Shown: positions 1 through 7,694 of the stretch, piece by piece
Layout of the letters: every line of letters begins with the position of its first letter
How positions within the stretch are numbered: position 1 is the stretch's first letter
The notes under the pieces: generated by a model
Databases searched by the model: none
Told to the model about the DNA's origin: nothing
What the model saw: the letters and a program-made list of their open reading frames with translations, nothing else
NCBI GenBank assembly: GCA_043780275.1
Contig: JAYWCV010000101.1
Span: forward strand, 1 to 31,551
Length of the DNA stretch: 31,551 bases
Direction of reading: 5' to 3'
Source: MGR-bin208 sp043780275
GTDB taxonomy: Bacteria > Bacteroidota > Bacteroidia > Chitinophagales > Chitinophagaceae
Translations under genes and position numbers: made by a program

Positions 1-140
1 TGCGAAGGTAGTCTCAAAATTTAATTCGTAATGTTAATATACCCCGCCGATACTGTAAATACGTTCCCGGCGTGGGGTTTATTGTGTGGTTCTCTTAAAA
101 TTAACTGGGTGAGGCAAAACCCCGATTAGACACAATCATC
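1..140. repeat. Dispersed structured repeat, copy 1
   Basis: A gapless hand alignment pairs this stretch with 20557-20696 in the same orientation. The core 46-100 matches 20602-20656 at 53 of 55 positions, while the left flank 1-45 matches at about 34 of 45. Beyond position 100 one base of length differs. Two pairings are visible in both copies: GCCG (46-49) with CGGC (68-71) around a loop of about 18 nt, and GGGGTTT (74-80) with AAACCCC (117-123). In this copy ATTGTGT (81-87) can also pair with ACACAAT (129-135), which would make a pseudoknot with the second stem. I do not recognise the family; it could be a small RNA, a mobile-element end or a recombination site. It may extend left of the window. 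Confidence 0.75.
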
Positions 141-146
141 AAATTT

Positions 147-723
147 TTATTTTGGATAATCAAATTTTTTAAAAATTGATTATCCATCTGCAGTTGCTTC
201 TTTAGTGGTAATATTTTTACTGCTAATTTCTCCCCGTGCCCACCCTTGCCAAATAAGTTTGTTGTTTTTTACATCAATCATATTTACAGTAAGCTGGCCC
301 TCTCTAAATAGTACATCGTAAGAACGGTAACCCATCAAGGTGGAAGGATACCAAATTGTATAAATCTTCATCCTACCGTACAAATTGTGTATTGGGATAG
401 GAATAAACAGGGTTGCTTTCCCGCCTTGTTCCTTTTTCCACAGCTACATTATAGTCTAACAGTACATCAGAGTTTGTATCTGTTTCTTTCCATCCCATTT
501 TCTCCAACTCCCGACTTATGGAATTTTTGATATTATTATCAATCATATCATTGTCTGCTCTGTCAGCCTTTTTAGCATTGTTATTATTTGCCCATGCAAA
601 TATTTTATACTTACTAAAATTTACGCCGGTGGTTTTCTCAGTGTGACTGGTAACATTGCAGCTTGCATATACACGTGCAGCCACAGTAATAACAAGAGCT
701 GATTTAATAAATGAATATTTCAT
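147..723 (-). pseudogene. DUF4136-family lipoprotein, decayed (frameshift plus stop)
   Basis: The N-terminal part starts with a signal sequence (MKYSFIKSALVITVAARVYA) followed by SC, a weak lipobox, then the DUF4136-type segment FSKYKIFAWANN and a VEKGTRRESNPVYSYPNTQF stretch. At about 373-383 the frame breaks: a TAG follows TQFVR, and the family continuation (YGRMKIYTIWYPSTLMGYRSYDVLFREGQLTVNMID, read in pieces, then NKLIWQGWARGEI) resumes in another frame, consistent with loss of two bases. A second lesion is a TAA at 180-182: the same frame continues SIFKKFDYPK and stops at 147, which is the usual end of this family. The start at 723 was chosen because the signal peptide begins there. A well-formed promoter still sits upstream (761-826). 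Sequencing error at the frameshift is possible but does not explain the stop as well. Confidence 0.82.
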
Positions 724-760
724 GCCCTTTATTTTTATATTGTTCAATTAAATTACAGTA

Positions 761-826
761 TAAAGTTATCATTATGCAAAAGCCGAATGCAAGCTGCAAT
801 CGTTGTTCAGGCAAAAATTATCGGTG
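761..826 (-). promoter_or_regulatory. Promoter with paired half-sites, site A (DUF4136 gene)
   Basis: Read on the minus strand: -7 box TAACTTTA (761-768), 21 bp, then CTTG as -33 box (790-793). Upstream are two direct-repeat half-sites, with plus-strand TCG cores starting at 800 (CAATCGTTG) and 821 (TTATCGGTG), exactly 21 bp apart. The tract GGCAAAAAT precedes the outer one. The same layout recurs at five other places in the window. The predicted transcript start is about 30 nt before the ATG at 723. The site also lies upstream of the plus-strand MgtC gene, but the -7 box points to the minus strand. Confidence 0.7.
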
Positions 827-885
827 AATGAGTTGAAATAATGTTTTATCTTTTAGTAGTTAACTATTTTAAAAATATACTGAAT

Positions 886-1515
886 ATGGAATATGAAATT
901 CTTGGTCGCTTTTTGCTGGCGGCTTTATGGGGCGGTATCGTAGGTGCAGAAAGGGAATACCGGAGCAAATCCGCAGGTTTCCGTACAATGATAATGATAT
1001 CAATGGGTTCTTGTTTTTTTACAATGATGTCAATGATTATTGGAGAAGGAAACAATCCTGACCGTATAGCGTCAAACATTGTTACGGGCATTGGCTTTTT
1101 AGGAGCCGGTGTAATATTCCGTGGGGATAACAGGGTAAATGGTATTACCACAGCGGCAACTATTTGGGCAGTTGCAGCGATAGGTATGGGCATTGGAGCC
1201 GGGTATTATTTTGCTTCGGCGTCGGCAAGTGTGCTTATTTTAATTGTACTTACTATTTTACCTTATTTTGAAAATATACTTGACAGGCTGAATCAGTCAA
1301 AAACCTATAACATACGCTGCAACTTTTCTGAAAATGCAAGATTACAATTTGAACAACTGTTAACGCAATATCATTTAACCTTTAAATTGATAAAAGAAAT
1401 AAAAGAAGGACCCAATTTATCAATTACCTGGGAGGTGCAAGGACATGTAAAAAATAATGAGCAATTTATTGCTGCTGTTTTGAAAGATGAAAAAGTTGAA
1501 AGATTTGAATATTAA
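886..1515 (+). CDS. MgtC/SapB family membrane protein
   Basis: The protein (209 aa from this start) has the MgtC/SapB N-terminal membrane domain: a first helix ending in GGIVGAEREYRSKSAGFRT, then MISMGSCFFTMMS, the conserved NIVTGIGFLGAGVIFR and GITTAATIWAVAAIGMGIGAG, and a further helix before NILDRLNQSK. The last 70 residues form a soluble C-terminal domain. An in-frame ATG at 841 would add 15 residues, but family members begin at MEYEILGRFLLAALWGG, so 886 is preferred. MgtC-type proteins are linked to growth in low magnesium and to modulation of the F-type ATP synthase; whether this homologue does so cannot be told from sequence. A magnesium P-type ATPase (mgtA) lies 15 kb away in the same window. 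Family assignment is secure, function is not. Confidence 0.88.
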   Translation: MEYEILGRFLLAALWGGIVGAEREYRSKSAGFRTMIMISMGSCFFTMMSMIIGEGNNPDRIASNIVTGIGFLGAGVIFRGDNRVNGITTAATIWAVAAIGMGIGAGYYFASASASVLILIVLTILPYFENILDRLNQSKTYNIRCNFSENARLQFEQLLTQYHLTFKLIKEIKEGPNLSITWEVQGHVKNNEQFIAAVLKDEKVERFEY

Positions 1516-1548
1516 AAAAAGCTTTGCAAGTCATTTAACCTGCAAAGC
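1514..1548 (-). terminator. Intrinsic terminator of the PepSY-like gene
   Basis: GCTTTGCA (1521-1528) pairs with TGCAAAGC (1541-1548) around a 12-nt loop. On the minus strand the stem is followed by a run of seven T (plus-strand A run 1514-1520). It lies just beyond the stop of the minus-strand gene ending at 1580; in the plus direction no T run follows. Confidence 0.75.
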
Positions 1549-1579
1549 CCGGTTGAAAAAATTAGCCATTATTACGTTA

Positions 1580-2158
1580 TTATTTGAGCTGTTTAAAGAA
1601 TGACACATCACCGCTCATATTTACCCGTATTATAATTTTTGTATTATCTTTTTTCAGTTCAACAAAATAATTATCTGCATCGGCAAACTGGGTGCCGAAT
1701 AAAATCATATCAGTTGTATTCAGCTCGACATCATTAAACAAAAGGACAGATTCTTTACTGTACCCTTTGTATTTCGTATCAATGAATTTCTGGGCGTTAG
1801 CAGGAATATTTGCAAATGTTTTTTGTGAAGTAGTGCCCACAAGTTTTGCATTATAATCATAAAAGGCCATCATAACCTGGCCGTCTTTACTAAAAGTTGC
1901 TTCATCAAAATTTGTTGCCCTTTCCCATTTGTTTACAGGGATATTACCAAAATCGTTGGCAAATTGGTTTTTAGCAAGGTAACTCACTGCTTTTCCTTCC
2001 AGCTTTCTCAGTTCTTTTCTTTCATACTTCTTTTCCTTTTTAATTGCTGCTTCCTTCCTGTTCAGGCTATCTTTTTTGATGGAGGCTTCACGGGTTTGTG
2101 CATTATTAGTGGTAGTAAGCAGTAATGTTGCTATTGAAAACACCAGTAATTTTTTCAT
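1580..2158 (-). CDS. Secreted protein, probably PepSY-like (BLIP-fold)
   Basis: A 192-aa protein with a clear signal peptide (MKKLLVFSIATLLLTTTNNA, cut before QTRE). A very charged Lys/Glu-rich stretch (about 25-55) follows. The remainder resembles the periplasmic PepSY-like proteins common in Bacteroidota: FGNIPVNKWERATNFDEATF, then FYDYNAKLVGTTSQ, IPANAQKFIDTKYKGY and a last strand IIIRVNMSGDVSFFKQLK, giving repeated strand-helix units. No catalytic residues are apparent, so it is likely a binding or inhibitory domain in the periplasm. It is transcribed alone from the paired-half-site promoter at 2216-2280 and ends at a terminator at 1514-1548. The family call rests on pattern memory of the strand and Trp/Phe spacing and is only moderately sure. 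Confidence 0.6.
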   Translation of the reverse strand: MKKLLVFSIATLLLTTTNNAQTREASIKKDSLNRKEAAIKKEKKYERKELRKLEGKAVSYLAKNQFANDFGNIPVNKWERATNFDEATFSKDGQVMMAFYDYNAKLVGTTSQKTFANIPANAQKFIDTKYKGYSKESVLLFNDVELNTTDMILFGTQFADADNYFVELKKDNTKIIIRVNMSGDVSFFKQLK

Positions 2159-2215
2159 TTTTTTTCATTTTAAATTTTAAAAAAATTGTTTTTTAGCATT
2201 CTTGATTTGCTGACA

Positions 2216-2280
2216 CAAATCTACTATGGCAAAATGCCTGTGCAAACCATCAGTCGCCAAATAGGCAAAAGCTATCGGTG
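2216..2280 (-). promoter_or_regulatory. Promoter with paired half-sites, site B (PepSY-like gene)
   Basis: This is the cleanest example of the shared architecture. On the minus strand the -7 box is TAGATTTG (2216-2223), then 19 bp, then TTTG (2243-2246), a full Bacteroidota consensus promoter. Half-site cores TCG start at 2254 (CAGTCGCCA) and 2275 (CTATCGGTG) on the plus strand, 21 bp apart, with GGCAAAAG before the outer one. The predicted start of transcription is near 2209, giving a leader of about 50 nt. A gapless alignment with site C (7445-7509) runs over about 65 bp. Confidence 0.8.
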
Positions 2281-2411
2281 AGTATGCAATAAAATTGTTT
2301 CACCTATTTTTTTTAACGTTTAAAACCCCGGCAATAAGCGGTTATGGAGAAATCATTGTAAAGTAAGCATATGTTTTTAGCCGCTTCATCCATATTTGTA
2401 ACATAATATTT

Positions 2412-2444
2412 CTTGCAGAGTAAATTTTCACTTCCGTAGTTTTG
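2412..2444 (+). promoter_or_regulatory. Promoter of the DUF998 gene
   Basis: CTTG (2412-2415), 21 bp, TAGTTTTG (2437-2444) fits the Bacteroidota -33/-7 consensus and points to the gene starting at 2486, with a leader of about 35 nt. With site B it accounts for the 327-bp gap 2159-2485; the middle part, 2285-2400, shows nothing else I can name. Confidence 0.55.
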
Positions 2445-2485
2445 CAGCTGCAAAATAATTTATTTTAAAGAAACCCGGTAGGCTC

Positions 2486-3136
2486 ATGAAAAAACATTCT
2501 TCAGCCTTTATTGTCCTTGCTGCTGCCTGTTGTTTTATTGTCTGCATTGGTGATTTTGCAGTTACTTTTCTTATCGGATTTATTTTTAAAGATTATAATT
2601 TTCTTAACCAGTCGCAGAGTTATTTGGGTACTGAAGACAGCCCGGTTGCAGTATATATGAATGCATGGGGGGTAGTGTTTAGTTTGTTATTTGTTGTGTA
2701 TGCTTATGCATTAAGGAAAACTATTTTTAAAGAAGGGTTCTGGCAGCTTGTTGCCGTATGGCTTATTGTTATTTATGGGGTTGGTGAAGGAGCTGGCTCA
2801 GGATTATTTCCTTACAATCATATTGGCAAAGAACTTACTCTGTCAGGTAAACTGCATAGTTTTTTCAGTGGCATTGGTGATGTAGCCTTGGTATTGTTAC
2901 CATTTGTGATAACGAAAATATTCCCCCAACCGCTTTTTCCAAAACTCAATAGGTATGCCTGGTTTGTGGGAATCAGCGGCCCTGTACTTATTATTATTTT
3001 TCTTTTGGCCCGGCAAAATATAATACCGCTAAAGGGGCTATGGCAGCGGTTATTTCTGCTGGATTATTATTCGTTGATGATAGTAATAGCAATTGATATG
3101 TTAGTCATGCATTTCAGGGGCAGCACCATAAAATAA
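2486..3136 (+). CDS. DUF998 family integral membrane protein
   Basis: A 216-aa protein with about six predicted hydrophobic helices: 8-34, 55-76, 84-103, 125-143, 157-176 and 190-210. The DUF998-like landmarks are NQSQSYLGTEDSPVAVYMN after helix 1, GEGAGSGLFPYNH (about 100-112) in the middle, and HSFFSGIGDVALVLLPF (about 124-140). DUF998 proteins have no firmly established biochemical role, and nothing in the neighbourhood settles one: the gene stands alone between a divergent PepSY-like gene and the convergent virJ gene. Its own consensus promoter lies at 2412-2444. Start codon and frame look safe because the first helix begins shortly after MKKHSS. Confidence 0.7.
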   Translation: MKKHSSAFIVLAAACCFIVCIGDFAVTFLIGFIFKDYNFLNQSQSYLGTEDSPVAVYMNAWGVVFSLLFVVYAYALRKTIFKEGFWQLVAVWLIVIYGVGEGAGSGLFPYNHIGKELTLSGKLHSFFSGIGDVALVLLPFVITKIFPQPLFPKLNRYAWFVGISGPVLIIIFLLARQNIIPLKGLWQRLFLLDYYSLMIVIAIDMLVMHFRGSTIK

Positions 3137-3167
3137 TTTAACTAAATAAACGTAAAGCAAATGAAGA

Positions 3168-3839
3168 TCATTTAAAATACTTTATCATGGTTTTGGCTAC
3201 TTCATCTGTATTGCTATCAAAATGATGAGATCCTGGCAAACTTTCATTCCGGTAATTTATCAGCTTTATATCTTTAACGGGAAAAGCGGTTTCATTGCTG
3301 CCAAATATAGTAGCTGTTTTAACCGGGCCCATTTTATTCATTTCAGCTACCACATTCATACTTCTTTTCTTATTGCCTCCAAACATATCCAAGATATGTA
3401 TTTCAAAATCAGTTGATGTAGAGGGAGATAACATGACTACAGCCAGCAGCTTCTTTTTAATAGTACCAGGTAATTTATTTACTAGAAAAGGCATTACATC
3501 AGACCCCAAAGAATAACCTGCCAGTACCAACAGCTGGTTTTTTTTATTTTGAAATTGCTTTTCTAAGTAGGTTGTAATATCGGCTGCCGTTTGCTTCGGT
3601 GTCTTCTTATTCCAGAAATAGGATTTGGCACTTATAGCCGTTATACTATACCCGGCTTTATTAATTGCAGTACACAAGTCCGTTGAAAAATTATTAAAAC
3701 CGCCATCACCGCTTATATAAAGTACAAATGGGTTTTGTGAAGTTGAAATCCATTCTTTAACAGGAAGATTACTTGTTTGCGCTGATACGGTAAGAGCAAA
3801 CAGAGCTGAAGTAATTATTAATAGTATTTTCCTTTTCAT
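3168..3839 (-). CDS. VirJ/AcvB-type periplasmic serine hydrolase
   Basis: A 223-aa exported alpha/beta hydrolase. A signal peptide (MKRKILLIITSALFALTVSA) precedes LPVKEWIST, and the core has FVLYISGDGGFNNFSTDL (oxyanion region), ISAKSYFWNKKTPKQTAAD, the nucleophile elbow AGYSLGSDVMPF (GxSxG, Ser at about 110) and a C-terminal GSHHFDSN that supplies the likely catalytic His. This is the pattern of the VirJ domain found in Agrobacterium VirJ and AcvB. The ATG overlaps the mprF stop by 4 bases (ATGA at 3836-3839), so the two are translationally coupled. In alpha-proteobacteria AcvB is encoded beside the MprF homologue LpiA and removes lysyl groups from phosphatidylglycerol; by analogy this enzyme probably counteracts or edits MprF. 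That role is inference. Confidence 0.78.
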   Translation of the reverse strand: MKRKILLIITSALFALTVSAQTSNLPVKEWISTSQNPFVLYISGDGGFNNFSTDLCTAINKAGYSITAISAKSYFWNKKTPKQTAADITTYLEKQFQNKKNQLLVLAGYSLGSDVMPFLVNKLPGTIKKKLLAVVMLSPSTSTDFEIHILDMFGGNKKRSMNVVAEMNKMGPVKTATIFGSNETAFPVKDIKLINYRNESLPGSHHFDSNTDEVAKTMIKYFK

Positions 3840-6421
3840 GGTTTCATCACAGTGTTTAATGCCAAAGGCAATTGTATGAGGTCAAAATCATTGTCATACA
3901 CTAAGTATTTGTTTTCCCAAAGCGTAGCATACTTTTCTTTAAACTCCCTTAAACCCTTGTAATGATGAAAGCGTTTAATCTTTTCTGCCGCTAGCTTGAT
4001 AATTTGTTCGGCGGTGTTATCAGGCTGCGCTATACCCGTCATAGGAACCATTCCTAAATTCAGGTATGATTTCTTCTTGTCTTTTGCGTACTCTATCAAT
4101 TTAATAATAAGTGCATCCATTGCGGCACCGGGGGCATCGTTTGTTTTACGGATAAGGTCGTAAGTGCATTCATCTTCTGCATAGTCAGGAATAATATTCA
4201 GAAAAGCTTTTACATTCCCATCAGTATCATTGAGTGTTATCATATCCTGTTGCTGTAATTCATTCTCAGCAAACATACCCTGGGAAAAAACAAGCTCCTG
4301 TATGGCAAAACTTTCCAGCCATTCATCTGAAACTTTTCTTAATTCTGAAAGATATGCTGCTGTATGTGGTGCAGTCTTGATAGTAACAGTATATCCCTTT
4401 TTCTGTAAACTGCTAAGCCCATTGCGCAATGATTTTTTATCGCTGCCTTCCAGCGTAAAGTTGTTTATTTCCAATATGGCTTCCTGCCCAATGATGAGCT
4501 TTTGTTTTCTTAACTGGTTAAACCAGGGAATACTGTTTTCATCCACCCTGTAAAAAGCAGGTATTAAACCCATCTTTCGGCAATGCCGGTCAAACTCTGC
4601 CAGTACATACACTTTGTTTTCTTCAGCACAAACCGGTTCTTCCAGTACAATCGCAAACCCACCGGCAATACGGTATGCAATAAATGCTTCATGCAGGTCG
4701 GAGAAGAAATACAACTTGTCATTATACAGCTTAAAATAATCATTGGAAGAATTTCCGAACTGGCTCAATAAGAACTTTGCCTTCTCTTTATGCGATTCGA
4801 TAATTGCATGTTTTTTAAAGTTGGGTTTTATAAGTGTAAACAATAAAAAACTCCAGGTAAAGAAGCCCAGCATCCTGATTAGCCACACAAATTCATGGCC
4901 AAACCTTGTTATTGGTTGCAGCGAGGTATCTTCTACCAGTAAGAAGCTTTTTATGGTATGCAGTATTGACTGTTGCCATGTAAAATCAATACCAAAATGT
5001 TTTACATCAATAAAATAGAAACTTATAAATCCAAAAAAAAGTACCGCTGCAAAGCTTAAGCCAGCGGTTTTTACACCAGCCAGCATCCATTTATTGCTGC
5101 TGCGGATACGGTACTGAGATGCTGTTAAAATTAAAATGACAACTATTAAGGCGGCAAAAATGGCTTCTTCATAATCAAGGGCTTTTGTTAAATGCCCGAT
5201 TAAAGAAAAGACTGCCAGTGTCAATGCAATTAACCATGCATTCCTTAACCCACGGAAAAGAAATGCAGATGTTATTAATAATGATAGCCCGATAAACAAT
5301 ATCAATAAATGGGAAACATGGGTAGCACTTAAAGGAATATATTCATGAAGTAAACTTAAACGTTGATGTAAAGGCGGTGTTACTGCGGATATAATATTTA
5401 CAAGCCCTAATGCGAAAGTGAGTACTGCCGGAGCCAGCCGGAGAAACAGTCCCTTTCCCTTCCACGCAAAAGAGATAAGGCCAGCTAAAAGAGGTAACCA
5501 AAACTCAACCACCCGGTAGAGTATAGTAATCGATAAAGCATGAATGGAAGAATAACCAAACTGTTCCAGCACATATACCATCGCCAATTCTACTGCTCCT
5601 AAGCCACGTAAAAAAGGTGAAATGACCGTCATTAGCACTGCAATAATGTATGCAGAAACTGCAGCGCCAAAAGAAGCAGGCACACCCAGTGCCAACATGG
5701 CAATATAAACATGCAGCATACCGCACAACTCCACACCTAATGAATAGCCAACCGCCCCGGAAAACTTTCTAGTATTCACATTAGCTGAAAATAATTCGTT
5801 GAGAGTAGGGGTAAAGGAAGGAAATTTCCGGTCAAGCCATTTGTATAATACTCCTTTTTGTTTAATAGAACGGACGATTAAAAAAAGGATAGTTATTATC
5901 AGCAATATAACCAGTAACCCTATCCAGGAGTTTTTAAACTGGCTTTTGGTAAACACGGTAAAGATGATAACCGGCATTCCTGCAATAAACACCGTTAACA
6001 AACCCGCAAATCCGAACAAACCACTTGCCTGGTGTATCTGCATTTTCGTAAATCCTGCTTTACGGATCTGCGGCGGTGAATAGGCTAAAGCACTCACCCC
6101 GCCGGCTGGTAAAAAAACACTGAGAAAATTTCTTTTCAGGTATAAGCCTATTGAATGTATCCATTTGAGCGGAAGGCTGATAGCTGCAAAGCTTTGCCGG
6201 TACATACCACCCTGGCAATAGAAATTACAGATTGTGATAAAAACTGCAATCAATAACCAAAAAGGATTGGCCTGCTGTATATGTGGAATGATGGCATGTA
6301 ATTCTTTTCTTTCGCTGCGGAAAAAAATAACAGCCAGCAATAACATGAGGATAGCCAGAATTTCCCGCCAATATACCCTGGGAGAAAAAAAATTGAATTT
6401 ATGGCGAGAACCGGAAATCAT
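3836..6421 (-). CDS. mprF: Aminoacyl-phosphatidylglycerol synthase/flippase MprF
   Basis: An 861-aa two-part protein, the usual MprF size. Residues 1-540 are a multi-helix flippase region, including the UPF0104-like segment with SVFLPAGGVSALAYSP and SPFLRGLGAVELAMVYVL. Residues about 545-861 form the cytosolic DUF2156 (GNAT-like) transferase: FLLSQFGNSSNDYFKLYNDK, then GGFAIVLEEPVCAEE, DKKSLRNGLSSLQKKGY, and the late LNLGMVPMTGIA and RFHHYKGLREFKEKYA motifs. Such enzymes move lysine or another amino acid from aminoacyl-tRNA to phosphatidylglycerol, lowering surface charge and raising resistance to cationic peptides; the amino acid used cannot be predicted here. The gene overlaps virJ downstream by 4 bp. 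Upstream a long hairpin (6450-6492) separates it from the next unit, and I see no paired-half-site promoter in front of it. Confidence 0.88.
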   Translation of the reverse strand: MISGSRHKFNFFSPRVYWREILAILMLLLAVIFFRSERKELHAIIPHIQQANPFWLLIAVFITICNFYCQGGMYRQSFAAISLPLKWIHSIGLYLKRNFLSVFLPAGGVSALAYSPPQIRKAGFTKMQIHQASGLFGFAGLLTVFIAGMPVIIFTVFTKSQFKNSWIGLLVILLIITILFLIVRSIKQKGVLYKWLDRKFPSFTPTLNELFSANVNTRKFSGAVGYSLGVELCGMLHVYIAMLALGVPASFGAAVSAYIIAVLMTVISPFLRGLGAVELAMVYVLEQFGYSSIHALSITILYRVVEFWLPLLAGLISFAWKGKGLFLRLAPAVLTFALGLVNIISAVTPPLHQRLSLLHEYIPLSATHVSHLLILFIGLSLLITSAFLFRGLRNAWLIALTLAVFSLIGHLTKALDYEEAIFAALIVVILILTASQYRIRSSNKWMLAGVKTAGLSFAAVLFFGFISFYFIDVKHFGIDFTWQQSILHTIKSFLLVEDTSLQPITRFGHEFVWLIRMLGFFTWSFLLFTLIKPNFKKHAIIESHKEKAKFLLSQFGNSSNDYFKLYNDKLYFFSDLHEAFIAYRIAGGFAIVLEEPVCAEENKVYVLAEFDRHCRKMGLIPAFYRVDENSIPWFNQLRKQKLIIGQEAILEINNFTLEGSDKKSLRNGLSSLQKKGYTVTIKTAPHTAAYLSELRKVSDEWLESFAIQELVFSQGMFAENELQQQDMITLNDTDGNVKAFLNIIPDYAEDECTYDLIRKTNDAPGAAMDALIIKLIEYAKDKKKSYLNLGMVPMTGIAQPDNTAEQIIKLAAEKIKRFHHYKGLREFKEKYATLWENKYLVYDNDFDLIQLPLALNTVMKP

Positions 6422-6449
6422 TTTTTTTGCTTTATTTAATATGACGAAG

Positions 6450-6492
6450 GTTTAAACTAAGCCCCGGCAAAGAGCTGGGGCTTAATTTAAAC
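6450..6492 (-). terminator. Long hairpin between the Lys-rich gene and mprF
   Basis: GTTTAAACTAAGCCCC (6450-6465) and its mirror (6477-6492) match at 15 of 16 positions, leaving an 11-nt loop. It follows the stop of the minus-strand gene at 6509 and precedes the mprF start at 6421. There is no pure T tract, so termination may be partial and allow read-through into mprF. Confidence 0.6.
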
Positions 6493-6508
6493 AAATATCC
6501 GATAAAGC

Positions 6509-6883
6509 TTAATGAGGAAGCTTATTATCTCTATACCTCAAATCTTTTGAGCCATCAGCTTTTACATGTTTGTTTGCAGCATACCTTTTATCCGGAGTGC
6601 CATCTTTTTTCAATGTAACAGCATTTGTTTTTGCCACTACAACCGGCTTTGCTATTGCAGATGTTGTCTTTGTTTTTACAACCGTTGTCTTTGTAATAGC
6701 AGGAATTGTTGGCTTAGTAACCTTATTCATAGCAACAGTTTTTCCAGCCACCTTCATGCCGGTTGTTGTCTTTACTACCTGCATTTTAGAAGGCTCATTC
6801 TTTTTTACAGCAGGAGTTGTTTGTGCAAAACTGGCAGCGCTGAACCCCACCAGGGCAAGGGCTGCGATTAGTACTCTTTTCAT
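6509..6883 (-). CDS. Small secreted Lys/Thr/Ala-rich protein with DGTPDKRY repeats
   Basis: A 124-aa protein with a standard signal peptide (MKRVLIAALALVGFSAASFA, cut before QTTP). The middle (about 25-90) is low-complexity, rich in Lys, Thr, Val and Ala and strongly basic. The C-terminus holds two imperfect copies of a motif: LKKDGTPDKRYAANKH and VKADGSKDLRYRDNK, both of the form K-DG--D-RY--NK. Similar short proteins with this tail are common in Chitinophagaceae and relatives and have no known function. The gene lies 33 bp downstream of the 168-aa unknown gene and is probably cotranscribed with it from site C (7445-7509). The basic unstructured character would suit binding to acidic polymers in the periplasm or at the surface, but that is a guess. 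Confidence 0.7.
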   Translation of the reverse strand: MKRVLIAALALVGFSAASFAQTTPAVKKNEPSKMQVVKTTTGMKVAGKTVAMNKVTKPTIPAITKTTVVKTKTTSAIAKPVVVAKTNAVTLKKDGTPDKRYAANKHVKADGSKDLRYRDNKLPH

Positions 6884-6916
6884 TTTTTTTGATTTTATTG
6901 TTTAGAAATTGTTTGT

Positions 6917-7420
6917 TTAATTATAGTTTTCATTAAAAGGGGTTTGATAAAGTGATAGTTTAAATTTTATTTCACAATCATTAAACTGCGCATCATAGAG
7001 ATAAAAACTGATATTCCATTGGTTGCTGATAAGGCCATTACTTCCTCTTACATTGTCTATCACTAGCAAGCCAGAACAGGAGCCGAGGCAATTTCCATCC
7101 CTGATGCTTCCTTTCATTGGGAATACAAGGCCATCACAATAAGGGTCATTCAGGTTAATTTTCATGTCCGAATAAATGGTAGTTTCAATTTCAACTCTTT
7201 CCCGATGGCATGTAAACCAACTTGATTCATTATGCATATTGGATGCCATCATAAAATTCCAGTCACCTTCTAGTTTAAGTATGCCATTTTCAAAATCAAT
7301 ATTTACTTTCATCAAAGGAAGATGTTCTGCGATAGTATGATTATCCTTTATTGCTGCTAAAGCCATTGCTGATACAGGAATTGAATATTCAAATTGTGTA
7401 AGAAGTATTGGCTGTTTCAT
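6917..7420 (-). CDS. Unknown 168-aa protein
   Basis: I do not recognise this protein. It has no signal peptide or membrane helix. It begins MKQPILLTQFEYSIPVSAMALAAIKDNHTI and appears mostly beta-stranded, with repeated strand patterns such as MKVNIDFENGILKLEGDWNF (20 residues), VEIETTIYSDMKI and WNISFYLYDAQFNDCEIKFKLSLY. Five cysteines lie at irregular spacing, two of them in GNCLGSCSG. An upstream ATG at 7474 would add 18 residues, but the predicted -7 box is at 7445-7452, so that ATG lies upstream of the transcript and 7420 is the sensible start. It is the first gene of a two-gene unit with the Lys-rich secreted protein at 6509-6883. Confidence 0.65.
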   Translation of the reverse strand: MKQPILLTQFEYSIPVSAMALAAIKDNHTIAEHLPLMKVNIDFENGILKLEGDWNFMMASNMHNESSWFTCHRERVEIETTIYSDMKINLNDPYCDGLVFPMKGSIRDGNCLGSCSGLLVIDNVRGSNGLISNQWNISFYLYDAQFNDCEIKFKLSLYQTPFNENYN

Positions 7421-7444
7421 TTTCCTTTTTTTTAATTGCTTATG

Positions 7445-7509
7445 TAAACTTACATTGCTAAAATGCCCATACAATTTGCCAGTCGTTGGATGGGCAAATA
7501 CTGTCGGCG
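7445..7509 (-). promoter_or_regulatory. Promoter with paired half-sites, site C (unknown 168-aa gene)
   Basis: Minus strand: -7 box TAAGTTTA (7445-7452), 19 bp, ATTG (7472-7475). Half-site TCG cores start at 7483 (CAGTCGTTG) and 7504 (CTGTCGGCG), 21 bp apart, with GGGCAAATA before the outer one. Transcription would start about 18 nt before the ATG at 7420. This site decides the start codon of that gene. Confidence 0.75.
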
Positions 7510-7640
7510 GGAAAGGATGTTGCTTATCTGCGGAATAGAATTACCAACGGTACAAGTGTGATTCTTTTTTCCTCTTTCACTGGAAGAAAAAAACAAATCA
7601 AAGATTGCAACCACAACTCCATAGCAGTAATACTGCCGGT

Positions 7641-7668
7641 TAAATAAAAAAGACAGCCACGGGCTGTC
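7641..7668 (-). terminator. Terminator of the exopolysaccharide synthase gene
   Basis: GACAGCC (7652-7658) pairs with GGCTGTC (7662-7668) around a 3-nt loop. On the minus strand it is followed by a T-rich tail (complement of 7641-7651). It lies 27 bp beyond the stop at 7695. The rest of 7510-7640 shows only a weak GCAGT/ACTGC hairpin near 7624-7636. Confidence 0.8.
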
Positions 7669-7694
7669 CATTAATATATAAAGTGGGAAAGTAC

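Noticed and set aside
841..885. ATG at 841 as start of the MgtC-family gene
   Set aside because: It adds 15 residues not found in the family and the conserved start MEYEILGRFLL begins at 886.
5505..5726. Minus-strand 73-codon frame inside mprF, rich in Cys and aromatic residues
   Set aside because: It is a shifted reading of the mprF membrane region, which itself is intact in frame.
7450..7671. A 73-codon minus-strand open frame between the 168-aa gene and the polysaccharide synthase
   Set aside because: It runs through the synthase terminator stem and the half-sites of site C, so it is not a plausible gene.
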